From Corallochytrium limacisporum (lineage: Eukaryota > Opisthokonta): a DNA stretch of 64,000 nucleotides. Location: assembly GCA_002811645.1 (NCBI GenBank), contig PDIP01000037.1, positions 1-64,000 of the forward strand, read 5' to 3'. The translations under genes and the position numbers were made by a program. Shown piece after piece: positions 49,721 to 59,520 of this stretch. The number at the start of each line of letters is the position of its first letter. Within the stretch, counting starts at the first letter, position 1. Under the pieces are notes generated by a model. It did no database searches and was not told the origin of the DNA. It saw nothing but the letters and a program-made list of their open reading frames with translations.

Positions 49721-52700
49721 ATGTCAGAAAGCACGAGCGTTTCTTTTTTTGATCAAAATGAGAAGCTCCGGGCTTATATCCTGGACATCATCACAGGCGC
49801 GGGTGGTGAACAGAAGCTTAACCTCCACGACGCTGTGCGCGCGGGTGACACGACATTAATCAGTGCCCTTGTACGCTTAGCACAGAAGGATGCACATGAA
49901 GGAAAATATCCACTTGAAGAGCTCGTGGAGTCCCAGCGCCAGAGTTTGGCGTCATTGGGTGAGATGAACGGCGGCGCCGGCGAGGCCACGAAGGAGCCTC
50001 CAGCCCGGCCTCCTAAACTACCACCAAAACGGCACGCCACACAGGCACCGCGGAGCTTGGGATTTGGAGTCAGAGATCAAAGTTCTAATTCACATCGTTC
50101 AGTTGGTGTTGCTATCATTCCGCCGTCGAGCGAGACACTGGCCGCCGCCAACGAAGCGGTGCGGCCTGATCAGAGAGAACGCCCATCAATGAACCTGCTA
50201 AGTCTGTGGGCGAGTCAGCCGGACAGCAACGGGGACACACCACTGCACCTTGCAGTGGCACTGTTGGATCGATTGGAACCAAAAATTGTTGGTGCACCAC
50301 CGGTCAAGGCGAAAAAGGTCAAAGATAAAGACGCAGAAGGCGAACTGAAGGGTGCTGGCGCCACTGCTACTGTCAACAAGAAGGACATTGCCAGCGAAAA
50401 AATTAAGCAGAGGATCACTCCAACAGAAGTTGAAGGCATTGTACAGACATTGGTACACTATGCCGGAGCAGATGTCATGGCTCGCAACAAACTGGGACGC
50501 ACGCCCATCCACGAGGCCTGCCGCGTGGGTGCTGTGAACTTGGTGAAGATGTTGGCTCAGAATGCACCGGAGGGATTTACCGATGCCGCGTCGTTGACCG
50601 ATTTTAGCGGCGCCAGTCCCCTGCGCCTGGCTACGCAAGAGGGTCACGGACGGTTGGTGCAGTGGCTGCTCAACGAGGAGATCGATTCTGTCACGGACCA
50701 CGGACCTTTGCACTTAGGCGCAGCCGTGGGATTGCTGCAGGGTAAAGATGACGAGGTCACCACAGCCTTTGCCGCCCGGGCCATCACTGTTCTGCGGATG
50801 CGTCGGAAGTCATTGGGTGCTACGAATCCATTTAGTGAAGATGAAGCAGACAACACGGAGGTCTGGTGCGCCCGGCATACTGAATGGAACTTGGAGACTG
50901 CTCTACATACAGCCTGCCGATACGGCATGGAGGATGCGGCCATGACCCTGGCTGAAGTGTGTCCAGTGTCCCTGTTAATGAAGGATCGCCACAAACGGTT
51001 CCCAATGCGAGTGTGTGGAAATGTGCAGTTGTTGATGCGCCTGATTGACTTTGTGCGAACCTGCGAAGTGAATGGTATGCCAGAGGAGGCCTGTGGACCG
51101 CCCCTTCCGCCTGCCAATGCTGCTTTGGCAGTTGTAATTGGCACTGTGGATGCCAAGGATGGCATGGACATGGTTGGTTGGTGTTTGTGGATGATGGCTG
51201 GATTCAAGGGACTGGCCATGGAACACAGTGAACGACTAAAGATTATGAGGCGCAAGATTGTGGAGGAGCGGGCAGCAGCACGCAGACGAGACCTCGAGAA
51301 GGCCATGTCGCGTCTAAGTGGTGCGGATCTCTCCGCCTTCCGGTTTACCCCAAACGGTGAGGATGGGGACGAGACTGGAATGGATGACGATGAGGAAGAT
51401 CGCTTCACGGACATGATGCAGTTCTTGAGCAAGGGATTGGGAGTGAGTGTTCAGAGTGCACAGCACCAGGAAGCAATGGCAGGCATCATGTCGGAATCAG
51501 TAGCCAGCAAGGGCGGCAAGATGCTGCAGATTGGACAAATGTCAGAATCAGAGGAGGAATGGTTACAGGCATTGAAGCTCATGCTCGAGTATTGGATATG
51601 TCCCGATCCCCGGGAACAGGAAGTCCGTGACAATCCTGACGATGCCCTTTACCAGCATCCGCTGCTGCTCTGTGCCCGTTTGATTGCCAACCACGCTGCC
51701 ATGCTAAGCCCGAAGGCCATGAAGCCCAGCAAACCTTTGGAATGCCTCATGGAGGCCTACGCTCTAATTATTGCCAATATTCGTAACAGCAGTGGACCGG
51801 CCGGGGTGGCTCATGTATTGAAGCATTTGACAGAACATGACTCAGGACTCACCATGGTGCACTACGTCGCCCTGGCAGGCCCGTTCCCGGGACCTACCAT
51901 GATGAACGATTTGCTGCAGCACGGTGTGGAATCGGATGCTATGGATTTTGACGGTGCTAGTCCCGTGCACGCTGCCTGCCTGGCCAACAATACTGCCATA
52001 ATGGAGCAGTTGCTGAGCACGCTGCCGCAAGATCGCCTGGAAACCATTGTGAATTCTAAGCTGAGCCCTCGTTCCCCGACCCTCTGGCTACTTCGCCGAC
52101 AGCATTGCTTCCCTTGGGAAGAGGAAACCGAAGAAGAACTCAAGCATCGCGTAGCGGAGACGCCGACCGGCCGCGCGAATGCGATGAGTCAGAAGCTCAC
52201 GCTCGGCAGCGGCTGGACGCCGATGCACTGTTTGGCCATGAACCGTTCCGGAGACCCGAATGTGGCCAAGCGGCTGCAGGCCTTGGGGGCTGATCCCTGG
52301 GCCAAAGATTCCCTGGCCCAAACACCGTTGGTGGTGGCTGCCTTTGCTCTGAACACGCCACTGGTTCATGTCATCCAGGGTATGCCGGATCAGTACGGAG
52401 AGGGCGACTCGCAGCTCGAGAGTCTCACTGCAAAGGACGCTCGTGGTGTGAGTATTCTTGAGCGCCTGTTCCGTAATTTCGCCATTCGATCCCTGGCGGC
52501 TATGAACAATGCCAGGGCCGCTAACGACAGTCTGCGTGCTTTGAAGGAGACGCAACGGGATAAGACTGAGGAATTGGAACGACGGCGGGACGTGCGCCAG
52601 TCGGCCCTGGGCGAAGAGATGACTAGCAGTCAAGCAGTGTTTGCGGCAAATGTGAAGAGTGTTGACAAGAGTTTACGAACAGCCTCAGCTCTGGCATCAC

Positions 52701-52966
52701 TACTCGAAATCCTGTTCTCTTACATCCTGCCGCGTCTGGAGATGAGTACAGATGAACTGCTGACCCTCACGCGCTTTGCTAGTGGTGCCACCACCCGCCT
52801 GTCGACTGCGAACCGCAGCCTGATCATTGTGTACAGCGATCTGCAAGCCATGCGCAGGGTTGACAAGCAACGGGCTGCTCTGAAAACCGATGTGCGCATC
52901 AGCGGTGAGCTCTGTGAATGGATGGCCAAGTGGCTTAGTGTTCTCGCCAAGAAGATCGCAAAATGA
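49721..52966 (+). CDS. Large ankyrin-repeat protein, unrecognised family
   Basis: 1081 residues from the ATG at 49721 (MSESTSVSFFDQNEKL); the frame runs 21 codons further upstream, but the residues there look noncoding. Ankyrin-type units are recognisable by their TPLH/TPIHEAC cores: NGDTPLHLAVALLD near 185, GRTPIHEACRVGAVNLVKML near 255, ASPLRLATQEGHGRLVQWLL near 290, METALHTACRYGMEDAA-like near 390, and ASPVHAACLANNTAIMEQLL near 740, with GWTPMHCLAMN near 830. Long helical segments lie between and after them, and the last 150 residues are a helical domain. A proline-rich patch (PPARPPKLPPKR) near 90 could bind SH3 or similar domains. No catalytic domain or membrane segment is seen. It is probably a scaffold; function unknown. 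Confidence 0.85.
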   Translation: MSESTSVSFFDQNEKLRAYILDIITGAGGEQKLNLHDAVRAGDTTLISALVRLAQKDAHEGKYPLEELVESQRQSLASLGEMNGGAGEATKEPPARPPKLPPKRHATQAPRSLGFGVRDQSSNSHRSVGVAIIPPSSETLAAANEAVRPDQRERPSMNLLSLWASQPDSNGDTPLHLAVALLDRLEPKIVGAPPVKAKKVKDKDAEGELKGAGATATVNKKDIASEKIKQRITPTEVEGIVQTLVHYAGADVMARNKLGRTPIHEACRVGAVNLVKMLAQNAPEGFTDAASLTDFSGASPLRLATQEGHGRLVQWLLNEEIDSVTDHGPLHLGAAVGLLQGKDDEVTTAFAARAITVLRMRRKSLGATNPFSEDEADNTEVWCARHTEWNLETALHTACRYGMEDAAMTLAEVCPVSLLMKDRHKRFPMRVCGNVQLLMRLIDFVRTCEVNGMPEEACGPPLPPANAALAVVIGTVDAKDGMDMVGWCLWMMAGFKGLAMEHSERLKIMRRKIVEERAAARRRDLEKAMSRLSGADLSAFRFTPNGEDGDETGMDDDEEDRFTDMMQFLSKGLGVSVQSAQHQEAMAGIMSESVASKGGKMLQIGQMSESEEEWLQALKLMLEYWICPDPREQEVRDNPDDALYQHPLLLCARLIANHAAMLSPKAMKPSKPLECLMEAYALIIANIRNSSGPAGVAHVLKHLTEHDSGLTMVHYVALAGPFPGPTMMNDLLQHGVESDAMDFDGASPVHAACLANNTAIMEQLLSTLPQDRLETIVNSKLSPRSPTLWLLRRQHCFPWEEETEEELKHRVAETPTGRANAMSQKLTLGSGWTPMHCLAMNRSGDPNVAKRLQALGADPWAKDSLAQTPLVVAAFALNTPLVHVIQGMPDQYGEGDSQLESLTAKDARGVSILERLFRNFAIRSLAAMNNARAANDSLRALKETQRDKTEELERRRDVRQSALGEEMTSSQAVFAANVKSVDKSLRTASALASLLEILFSYILPRLEMSTDELLTLTRFASGATTRLSTANRSLIIVYSDLQAMRRVDKQRAALKTDVRISGELCEWMAKWLSVLAKKIAK

Positions 52967-53101
52967 AGAAATTTGAAAATCGTGATGCAAGATATTTGAT
53001 CAACCAAGTCACGTTCACAGTACAAGTGCTTTCCCCAAGAAATTAACATCTCGTTCATTTCATAAAGGACTAGAGAAGTAAAGAAAGTGTATTGGGGTCG
53101 T

Positions 53102-54391
53102 TCATAGGGTTGGTGGCTTCCTGGGTGCGTAGTTGTACCCAGTACTGGCTTCCACATGAGGATAGTCAGCATCTGGAGTGTCATCGTCGACCGCTGCACG
53201 CTCCAAGTACGCGTCACCGTCGTCTGTGAGGCCATCCAGGGCATCATAGCTTGACACGCGGTTGTGTTGACCAAGGTGTCCTTCTTCGCTGCTCGACTCA
53301 CCATCGTACGAGTCCTTCGCTTCGGCCGGTGTGACTTCACGGGACCTGCGGCGGTGGACCAGGAATCCGCCAAGAGCGAGCAGTGCCACCAGTGGCAGGG
53401 CAACAGACAGTCCGAGGATCACGGATGAGGGTAGTCCACCGCTGCCATTTTCCTGCGCTCCAGGACTTCCATCATCCCAATCGCTCTCGTCCATGAGCTG
53501 AGGTTCACTGCTTAGCGAGTAGCGCACGACATCCATATTCTGCACATCCAGATTGCCGACGATTTCACCTGATGCCCAGAGGGTATTGAAAAGCTCAAGA
53601 GCAGCCTCACCACTGTCCTTGGTCTCCACACCGATCCGCAAGGTCATGTCATCGTCCGCAATTTCTGCGCTAACTCCGCTCTCAGTGCGCAATGCACGGT
53701 AGACCTGAATATTGGAAACTGGAACGGTCATGGCTGCCGACAGAGCTATGCGGAAGGCGTCGACTCGGTCCTGGCGACGATAGGGTAGTCGCCAGCTCAC
53801 CACAGCTGTTGCAACCACTGCATAAGCACCGATGCGCTCGAAGGGGGCCTCGAGATCCAGCGCGGAGCCGGCGTTGGCCTTAATCGGGTCGAACTTGACG
53901 ATGGGCTCGACATCGTAACCCCAGCGGTCGATGGAACTTAGAACTTCACCGGTGGCGGCGTCATAGACAGGTTCATCGACGCCGCCATTGGCGAGGACGT
54001 TACCGCTGCCAGTGGTGTCGTCGTTACCAGGGTAGAAAGTGTCACCACCGTTGTTGGCATTGTCGTAGCCTGGCCAGGTGTGGAGGGGCCCACTCATGAC
54101 AAGGTCACCACTCTCCTGGAACCAATTCTTCCGGGGAAACTGCAAGTCAGGATTACCATCATTGTTAGGAGTTTTATCATTAGGGAGGGTGTTTAGTTTT
54201 GAGGAATCCTCGATATCCTCAAACAGGGCATGTTGCGTCTGGTCATCGCCACCGCTGGCAACACATACAGCCTCCTCCATGTTGCACACCATACCGTTTG
54301 GACATTCATCGGAAGTCATGCACTTCGGCCCCAGTCCGTGTACGAGGGTTGCCATGGCCAGCATGGCAGCACCCAGAAGCCCCATAGTCAT
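53102..54391 (-). CDS. Type I single-pass membrane protein with small Cys motif, unrecognised
   Basis: 429 residues. It starts MTMGLLGAAMLAMATLVHG, a good signal peptide (cleavage near 20), then a four-cysteine patch (CMTSDECPNGMVCNMEEAVC). An acidic Asn/Gly/Thr-rich linker follows, and then an alpha/beta-looking domain at about 195-310 (FRIALSAAMTVPVSNIQVYRA; NTLWASGEIVGNLDVQNMDV), which may be SEA- or ferredoxin-like. One transmembrane helix at about 325-350 (SSVILGLSVALPLVALLALGGFLV) is followed by a basic stop-transfer (HRRRSRE) and an 80-residue acidic cytoplasmic tail. It is probably a surface or vesicle protein; no family recognised. Its first codons and some upstream bases resemble those of the small ORF at 56458-56703. 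Confidence 0.8.
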   Translation of the reverse strand: MTMGLLGAAMLAMATLVHGLGPKCMTSDECPNGMVCNMEEAVCVASGGDDQTQHALFEDIEDSSKLNTLPNDKTPNNDGNPDLQFPRKNWFQESGDLVMSGPLHTWPGYDNANNGGDTFYPGNDDTTGSGNVLANGGVDEPVYDAATGEVLSSIDRWGYDVEPIVKFDPIKANAGSALDLEAPFERIGAYAVVATAVVSWRLPYRRQDRVDAFRIALSAAMTVPVSNIQVYRALRTESGVSAEIADDDMTLRIGVETKDSGEAALELFNTLWASGEIVGNLDVQNMDVVRYSLSSEPQLMDESDWDDGSPGAQENGSGGLPSSVILGLSVALPLVALLALGGFLVHRRRSREVTPAEAKDSYDGESSSEEGHLGQHNRVSSYDALDGLTDDGDAYLERAAVDDDTPDADYPHVEASTGYNYAPRKPPTL

Positions 54392-55942
54392 AGTTCAAAA
54401 CCAGGAGTTCTTATGTTGGAAATGATCTGAGTTTAATTTTACTTTTCTGGGCCTTTTCACAGCCTCTTTTTGCCCTTGGTGTTTCCTGGGATCACGGTCT
54501 AGTCTATAACCACACGTGTATCCCTTGTCAGACCTCTCAAGGAACTTGTACCTTCAAGCGTTCCCCTGGGCATTGACATGCCTTCCCCCATCAGGGAAAC
54601 AGACCGGTGACCTCCCTACAATGAAGATTCTACAGCTAGCTAAGCTAGCTACCCTACACAAAACTGGCTCTGGCCCTAGGAATATGTATGTATGCTGCCC
54701 GGTGCGTTGGCACCATTGCTAGAAACATGTATCGTCAACCCCGCCTTCCACCCTCCGCCCGCCCCTGGTCCGCTTGCTACCGAATCCCATGGTTTCGCCC
54801 GATTGGCTGGAGGAAACTCTGTCCGACTGCGTCCCCCTCCCTCCCGTTTTTCTTTGCCTCCAAGGGGGGGGGGTGGGGGGCGCGGGTCTGTATAGTCCAA
54901 CTACGGCGTTGGCGGTAGTTTTTTTTTTGCCAGCAGAAGAAAGGGGCGCTGTTCGCTCGGACCAGATCTGCTCACCCTTCCGCCTTGGCAACGGGTGGAC
55001 AGCGCACGAAAGCCAGTGGTCGGACACCCTACGGACTCGCGCGCTTTGGGCGTGGCTTACTCTACTAGTACTAATTTTTCTTCTGTTTTGGTTTCCTCCA
55101 ATTTCTTTTTTTTTTTTTGTGATTCCATTTAGTTTCCTTGTAACTTTTCCGCGTTCCATTTTCTTTTCTTGGCTTCGCTCTGGTCTGCCCTTTCCAGGTG
55201 GTCTCTAGCAATTTCCTCGTCTCCCTCGAAGGTAGTGTTGAATCGCTGAGTGGTTCCAAGCCCTTTCCGGTCCCTTGCGCACCGCACCCGCTCCTAAGCG
55301 CTTCCTCCGCTCCTCCTCACACCTCCCCCACCTTCGGCTTTTCTCTTGAGCGTCAAACAGCCCCCATTGGCCCCAGGCACCAAGGTCCTTCTCCTCCCGG
55401 GGGAGGGGGATTAAATCAACACCGCATAGATACCCCGTGCTGTCCTTGTTTCACTATGGTACCCCGGTCCTTAATGTCACCATTGATTTGATTAAATCGG
55501 ATTCAACCATTGTATGTGGAAATCCATTGATTTGCTTCAGGGCCGGTGATTACTTCCGTGTCACCTCTGCTGCCGTACCAGCAGCGGAGCCCGGAGCCCC
55601 TTGGGCGGCAGTGCATGTGTTCCCACCTTTACGAAGAATATTTGGTACTTACTGTCCATCCCCACGCAAAGGGGGGGGTTTGGCGGGCTGACAAGAAACA
55701 AGGGGGAAGGGGGAGGGGGGGGGCGTTAGGATGGAATGGAATGGGGTCCAAGGGTTGGAGCGAAAAGGACGGGCGCCACCATGTTTTCATTGAATGTCCG
55801 TGTCATCGTTCGCACCCGAACGTCCACAGCCAGAGGTACTTCAATACAGATCATAGAAATGACATTTTCGACACCTTTACCCTGAACTCTTGTGGGACCT
55901 TCCAGTACTTAGTCGATATGTGTGTCTGTGAATTGCACGGAA
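54392..55942. promoter_or_regulatory. Two-way promoter region, membrane protein / ERICH2-like
   Basis: 1.55 kb between divergent starts. G-run tracts lie at about 54863-54885, 55671-55678 and 55712-55723, a CTCCTCCC/GGGGGAGG palindrome at about 55391-55409, and T-runs at about 54911 and 55103-55115. A tandem of TAGCTAGCTAAGC-like units occurs near 54634-54650. No coding region recognised. Confidence 0.55.
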
Positions 55943-56305
55943 ATGGAAATGGTGAACATGGGAAGAAAGGCCCCTAACGGGCTTCTCACCGATATGATAG
56001 CCGCTGTACAGCGAGAAGACTGGTTAGTTGCACACAATCTGTGCGAAGAAATTATTAGGATCGAGCCCGACAATGCGCAGGCGCAGGAAATGCTTTCGGT
56101 AATCGTCGGGAATATTCAGTATGACATGCATCACGCAGGAGGGGTTCAAGAACACGAAGGTGAGGACGGTGCAGACGACGAAGACGATGAGGAAGAAGAG
56201 TTCAAGATTGACGAAGATGACGAAGATGAAGAAGAGGAAGAAGAAGAGGACGACCTTGACAGCTACGAAGACGAGGCCCTCATGCGAGACAGTCTGGAAG
56301 GATGA
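55943..56305 (+). CDS. ERICH2-like small acidic protein
   Basis: 120 residues if the ATG at 55943 is used; ATGs at 55949 and 55958 are in frame too. The N-terminal 50 residues form a TPR-like helical pair: LLTDMIAAVQREDWLVAHNLCEEIIRIEPDNAQAQEM read as two halves, which closely follows the pattern of vertebrate ERICH2 (LL..F..A.....A..LC..IL.YEP.N..AKE). The rest is almost all Asp and Glu (EEEEFKIDEDDEDEEEEEEE) with a short end, as in ERICH2. The function of ERICH2 is poorly known. An out-of-frame ATG at 55918 opens a 19-codon uORF that overlaps this start. The assignment is from pattern only. Confidence 0.6.
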   Translation: MEMVNMGRKAPNGLLTDMIAAVQREDWLVAHNLCEEIIRIEPDNAQAQEMLSVIVGNIQYDMHHAGGVQEHEGEDGADDEDDEEEEFKIDEDDEDEEEEEEEDDLDSYEDEALMRDSLEG

Positions 56306-56457
56306 ATCGATCACTGAGGGCCGCCAACACCCTCATTGCTAAAGAACAAGTCTGGTGCACAGACTCTAGACTAAAATGATACATACTATATTACATCAAT
56401 TTCACTTCAACAAGAAGAGGTAGACCTTACGACTGTGGATTTAATCCAACCTTCTGT

Positions 56458-56703
56458 TCAATCACCTTTGATCTTCTTGCGGGTGTTCAAGAAGTCCCCC
56501 ACCTTGATACCTTCCTCAAATGCCATTCCGTTCTCAGATGTCTTTACCTTCTCAGATGTCATCCCCTCCGATGTTTCAGAATTTGCTTTCATCTTGGCAC
56601 CTTCATGGTCATTCATGCTGTCCGTGCTCGGCTTCGTCAAAAAATTGTCGTCTAGTCCAACATCCAGAGCCATCATGGCGCAACCCAGAAACCCTATGGT
56701 CAT
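56458..56703 (-). CDS. Small ORF with N-terminus like the nearby membrane protein; possible truncated copy
   Basis: 81 residues, ATG start, opening MTIGFLGCAMMALD, which parallels MTMGLLGAAMLAMA of the protein at 53102-54391. The DNA over the first 12 codons is about three-quarters identical, and words upstream (GCCTCT, then TGGTCTAGTC) are shared in order. The remainder is Lys, Glu and Ser rich with repeats of a T/SEKVKTSENG type and has no cysteine motif or membrane helix. It could be a small secreted protein that shares a duplicated 5' end, or a decayed paralogue. It lies 152 bases from the ERICH2-like stop, convergent, which supports a real transcript. Confidence 0.45.
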   Translation of the reverse strand: MTIGFLGCAMMALDVGLDDNFLTKPSTDSMNDHEGAKMKANSETSEGMTSEKVKTSENGMAFEEGIKVGDFLNTRKKIKGD

Positions 56704-57566
56704 TGTTCACTTTGCGAGTCAATGTGTTCTGTTGAATACTATCAGAGCCTTTATAGCCTCTCTATGATTACAGCTTTCTTTTGGTTTCGATTTGCTCGGT
56801 GATTATGGTCTAGTCGACCGCTCATTTGAACTTACGGTTTGGTTCTCTTCAGGAGCCTCTTCTACCTTGCACAGCCCTCAGGTCATTCCCTTATGTTTCT
56901 TGACAGGAACGCATACAGGAATGTACCAAAGCCAACGATGACCTACATGACTCCATCACTGTCAGTGCTTTTGTGCGCAGGCAGTCCGATCATTACATTC
57001 TCAAGAGTTCCGTACGTCAGCACATTGCCAATCTGGGCCTTTCCCCTCCTCCAACGCGGTTGCTAGCCGCTTATTTTGACATGGGGTTAGGGTCAGCGGA
57101 TTCTGGCTGAGAAGTAAAAAAGAGGTCGGGGAACGGATCCGCTGGGTGGGGCAAGGAATCTTCTCCTTCTTTTTCGCCGGGGGTCCCCACGCCAGTTCGT
57201 GGGGTACCGGGGGCCGCAATTCCTCCATAGTGGCTGAGCATACGGAGGAGGGGAGGGGTGAGATTGGGAGTTAAAATGAACAGGCACGAGCCGGGTTTTT
57301 CTCGAGTCTGTTGAGTGGCTTTAATATTGTTGTGTGTTTGAAAATACCTCGGAGTCTACTGTGCGGCTTGATAACTCCCTTTTCAGACATTTTGCGTCGT
57401 ATCAGCGGGGTGTTTCATACAGGACTTGCTTTAAATGGCCCTGCGCAGTGCCCAGCCCGCAGGGAGGCAGGGCTAGAAAAATCTCAGCTTGCGTTGCAAC
57501 TTCTACGCCTTACTACCTCTCAATCCAAGCCACGTCGTGGCCCGGAAGAGCCGTAGGGGCACCAAA
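56704..57566. other. Spacer between the small ORF and the hydrolase gene
   Basis: 863 bases upstream of one minus-strand gene and downstream of another. A C/G-rich patch with GGTACC lies near 57176-57215. Open frames are short and overlapping. Nothing recognised. Confidence 0.45.
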
Positions 57567-58748
57567 TCATTGCTTTCTCTTCAACTCTTTGTCATACTTA
57601 CTAACCCAAGCGACGATGCTGTCGCTCACCAATTTGGGTTGTTCGATGTGCAGCCAGTGACCAGCCTCCTCTACCCGTATAAACTTGATATCTGCTTTGA
57701 AGCGGGAGTCAAACTTTACTCCCTTCATGTCACCGAAGACCACATCGAAGAGGTGCGTATCGATGCACCCGTCATCTGCCCCACTAAGGTAGAGCGTAGG
57801 AACTGTGATTATGGAGTCCAGAATCTGCTTCTGCAGTTTCAACGAGTCAGACCCGATGAGGTTGGGCGTAAGCTGCGCACCAATGTTCCAGCGATAGTAG
57901 CCCAATGCCCGGCTTAGAGTCCCGTCCAGGCTGAGGGTGGCGATCGCTGACTCCATCTGTCGGTTCTGTTCCGGTGACGACTCGCTGTCCTCGTGTTCAG
58001 ATCCGTACCCAGGGCTCCATGTCTTCCACAGATGGCGGATGAAGAGCATGTCGTGGTACTCGCTGACCAACTCAGGTAGCATTGGCAACTGGAAGAATGC
58101 CATGTACCAGGAATTGCGATACTGTTTAGGAAGTTCCTGCATGGCCTGCAGGGCGAAGGGAGGCACAGCGAGAGCGGTTGCACTGATGATATTGTCCGGG
58201 TACAGACTGTTGGCCGCGGTCACGAGCACTGCACCCCAGTCATGGCCGACCATGTGGAATTTGTCCTTGCCAAGGCCTTTGGCCATCTCCAGGTAGTCCA
58301 TGGCTATGTCGACGACGTAGTAGGATAAACCAGGATGATGGCTGGAGGTCTCGTAACCTCGAAGCATGGGGGCCACGACATAGAAACCCTTGGCTGCGAG
58401 CTCCCTCATTATGTAACCGAAACTGCGATTGTTGTCCGGGAATCCGTGGATGCATATGACCAGGGGATTGGACTCATCCCCGACGGCCCAGCCGCTGAAG
58501 GTCAGGTTTTCCTTTTCATTCTTCAGTAGGATGCTCTTGAATTCAGGATCACCGGGAATTGGAGCGAGGGCGACAAGTTCACGAAGTTCTGCAACTTTCT
58601 GTTCGTTGTAGAACAAAGTGATTGGACTGAAGCGGGGGTAGCCGCCAGCATCGGCCCATTCGGTAGTAAAACCCCGAAGAAAAATGATCGCGGAGACGAT
58701 CGTAAAGATCCACTGCAGCAGGTTAAGACCGGAGTGGTTGAGATTCAT
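57567..58748 (-). CDS. Membrane-anchored alpha/beta hydrolase, epoxide-hydrolase-like
   Basis: 393 residues from the ATG ending at 58748 (MNLNHSGLNLLQWIF); residues further up the frame look noncoding. A hydrophobic N-terminal anchor (about 10-26) suggests a type II membrane protein, as in EPHX3/EPHX4. The hydrolase core has the oxyanion loop HGFPD, the nucleophile elbow GHDWGA with Asp170, the acid in GADDGCID and the histidine in EAGHWLH. An aspartate nucleophile fits epoxide hydrolases or haloalkane dehalogenases and excludes serine esterases. The GADDGCI form is common in epoxide hydrolases. Cap-domain tyrosines cannot be assigned by eye. Physiological substrate unknown. Head-to-head with the CFP1-like gene. 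Confidence 0.85.
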   Translation of the reverse strand: MNLNHSGLNLLQWIFTIVSAIIFLRGFTTEWADAGGYPRFSPITLFYNEQKVAELRELVALAPIPGDPEFKSILLKNEKENLTFSGWAVGDESNPLVICIHGFPDNNRSFGYIMRELAAKGFYVVAPMLRGYETSSHHPGLSYYVVDIAMDYLEMAKGLGKDKFHMVGHDWGAVLVTAANSLYPDNIISATALAVPPFALQAMQELPKQYRNSWYMAFFQLPMLPELVSEYHDMLFIRHLWKTWSPGYGSEHEDSESSPEQNRQMESAIATLSLDGTLSRALGYYRWNIGAQLTPNLIGSDSLKLQKQILDSIITVPTLYLSGADDGCIDTHLFDVVFGDMKGVKFDSRFKADIKFIRVEEAGHWLHIEQPKLVSDSIVAWVSKYDKELKRKQ

Positions 58749-59520
58749 GGTTTGCTCACTACATCTGAAGTGCTTGCCGCCACGTTGGAAAGTGGTACAG
58801 ATGTGATAAATGAGACTTGAACGTATGTTCCATGATGTCGCTCCAAATAGTATTAAAAGCACAGTCCGAAAATACTGGCTGGTAAATCCACTGCGGCCTG
58901 CTGACGTACGCGCTGCGGATTGTTCGTATGGTTCCCAACATAAAGCAATGATGATCTGTTGACAGATCCGTTGGTACCATCAAAAGCAACTCACTGTACC
59001 ACTGTATCATGTAGTCGAGAGTAATCGGTGTGCTGTCGAACCTGTCTGGACGGGAGGGGGCCGCGGCAAATCGCTGGAGAGGATAATCAATGGGGAAGCC
59101 AGGCAGACATGTGAGTGTCCCCCCGTGTGCACACAACCCAACACAGGTACACAGAGTCCTTTAGAATCTCCCTATTCCCCGGGGCCGGGCAATTGCGCAT
59201 AGGTGGTGGGGTGGGGCCTATTTTTACGTCGAACAAGTCGAGGATAAGAGAAAAATGGAGCGCGGCGGACCGGACGGGTGCTAATAAAATGTGAGCGCCA
59301 ACCGTTCCGAAAACCTATCTGACGCCGACAAGACTGTTCTGTACTGCCTGCAGTCCCACGTAATCGTGCAAAGATTATATGTCATTGAATACTTGCCAAC
59401 AAAATGGTCTCTAAGGCCATACAGGTTCTCTCTCCCATTGGCTAAGAGTATTATTCATTTAGAGCCAGTGAGATGTGACAAGAAGAATAAAACTTTCACT
59501 TTGTAAAAACAACTCCGATC
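58749..59520. promoter_or_regulatory. Two-way promoter region, hydrolase / CFP1-like
   Basis: 0.77 kb between divergent starts. It includes a CCCCGGGGCC palindrome at about 59177-59186, a GGTACC near 58971 and G-rich words near 59205. No gene seen. Confidence 0.55.
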
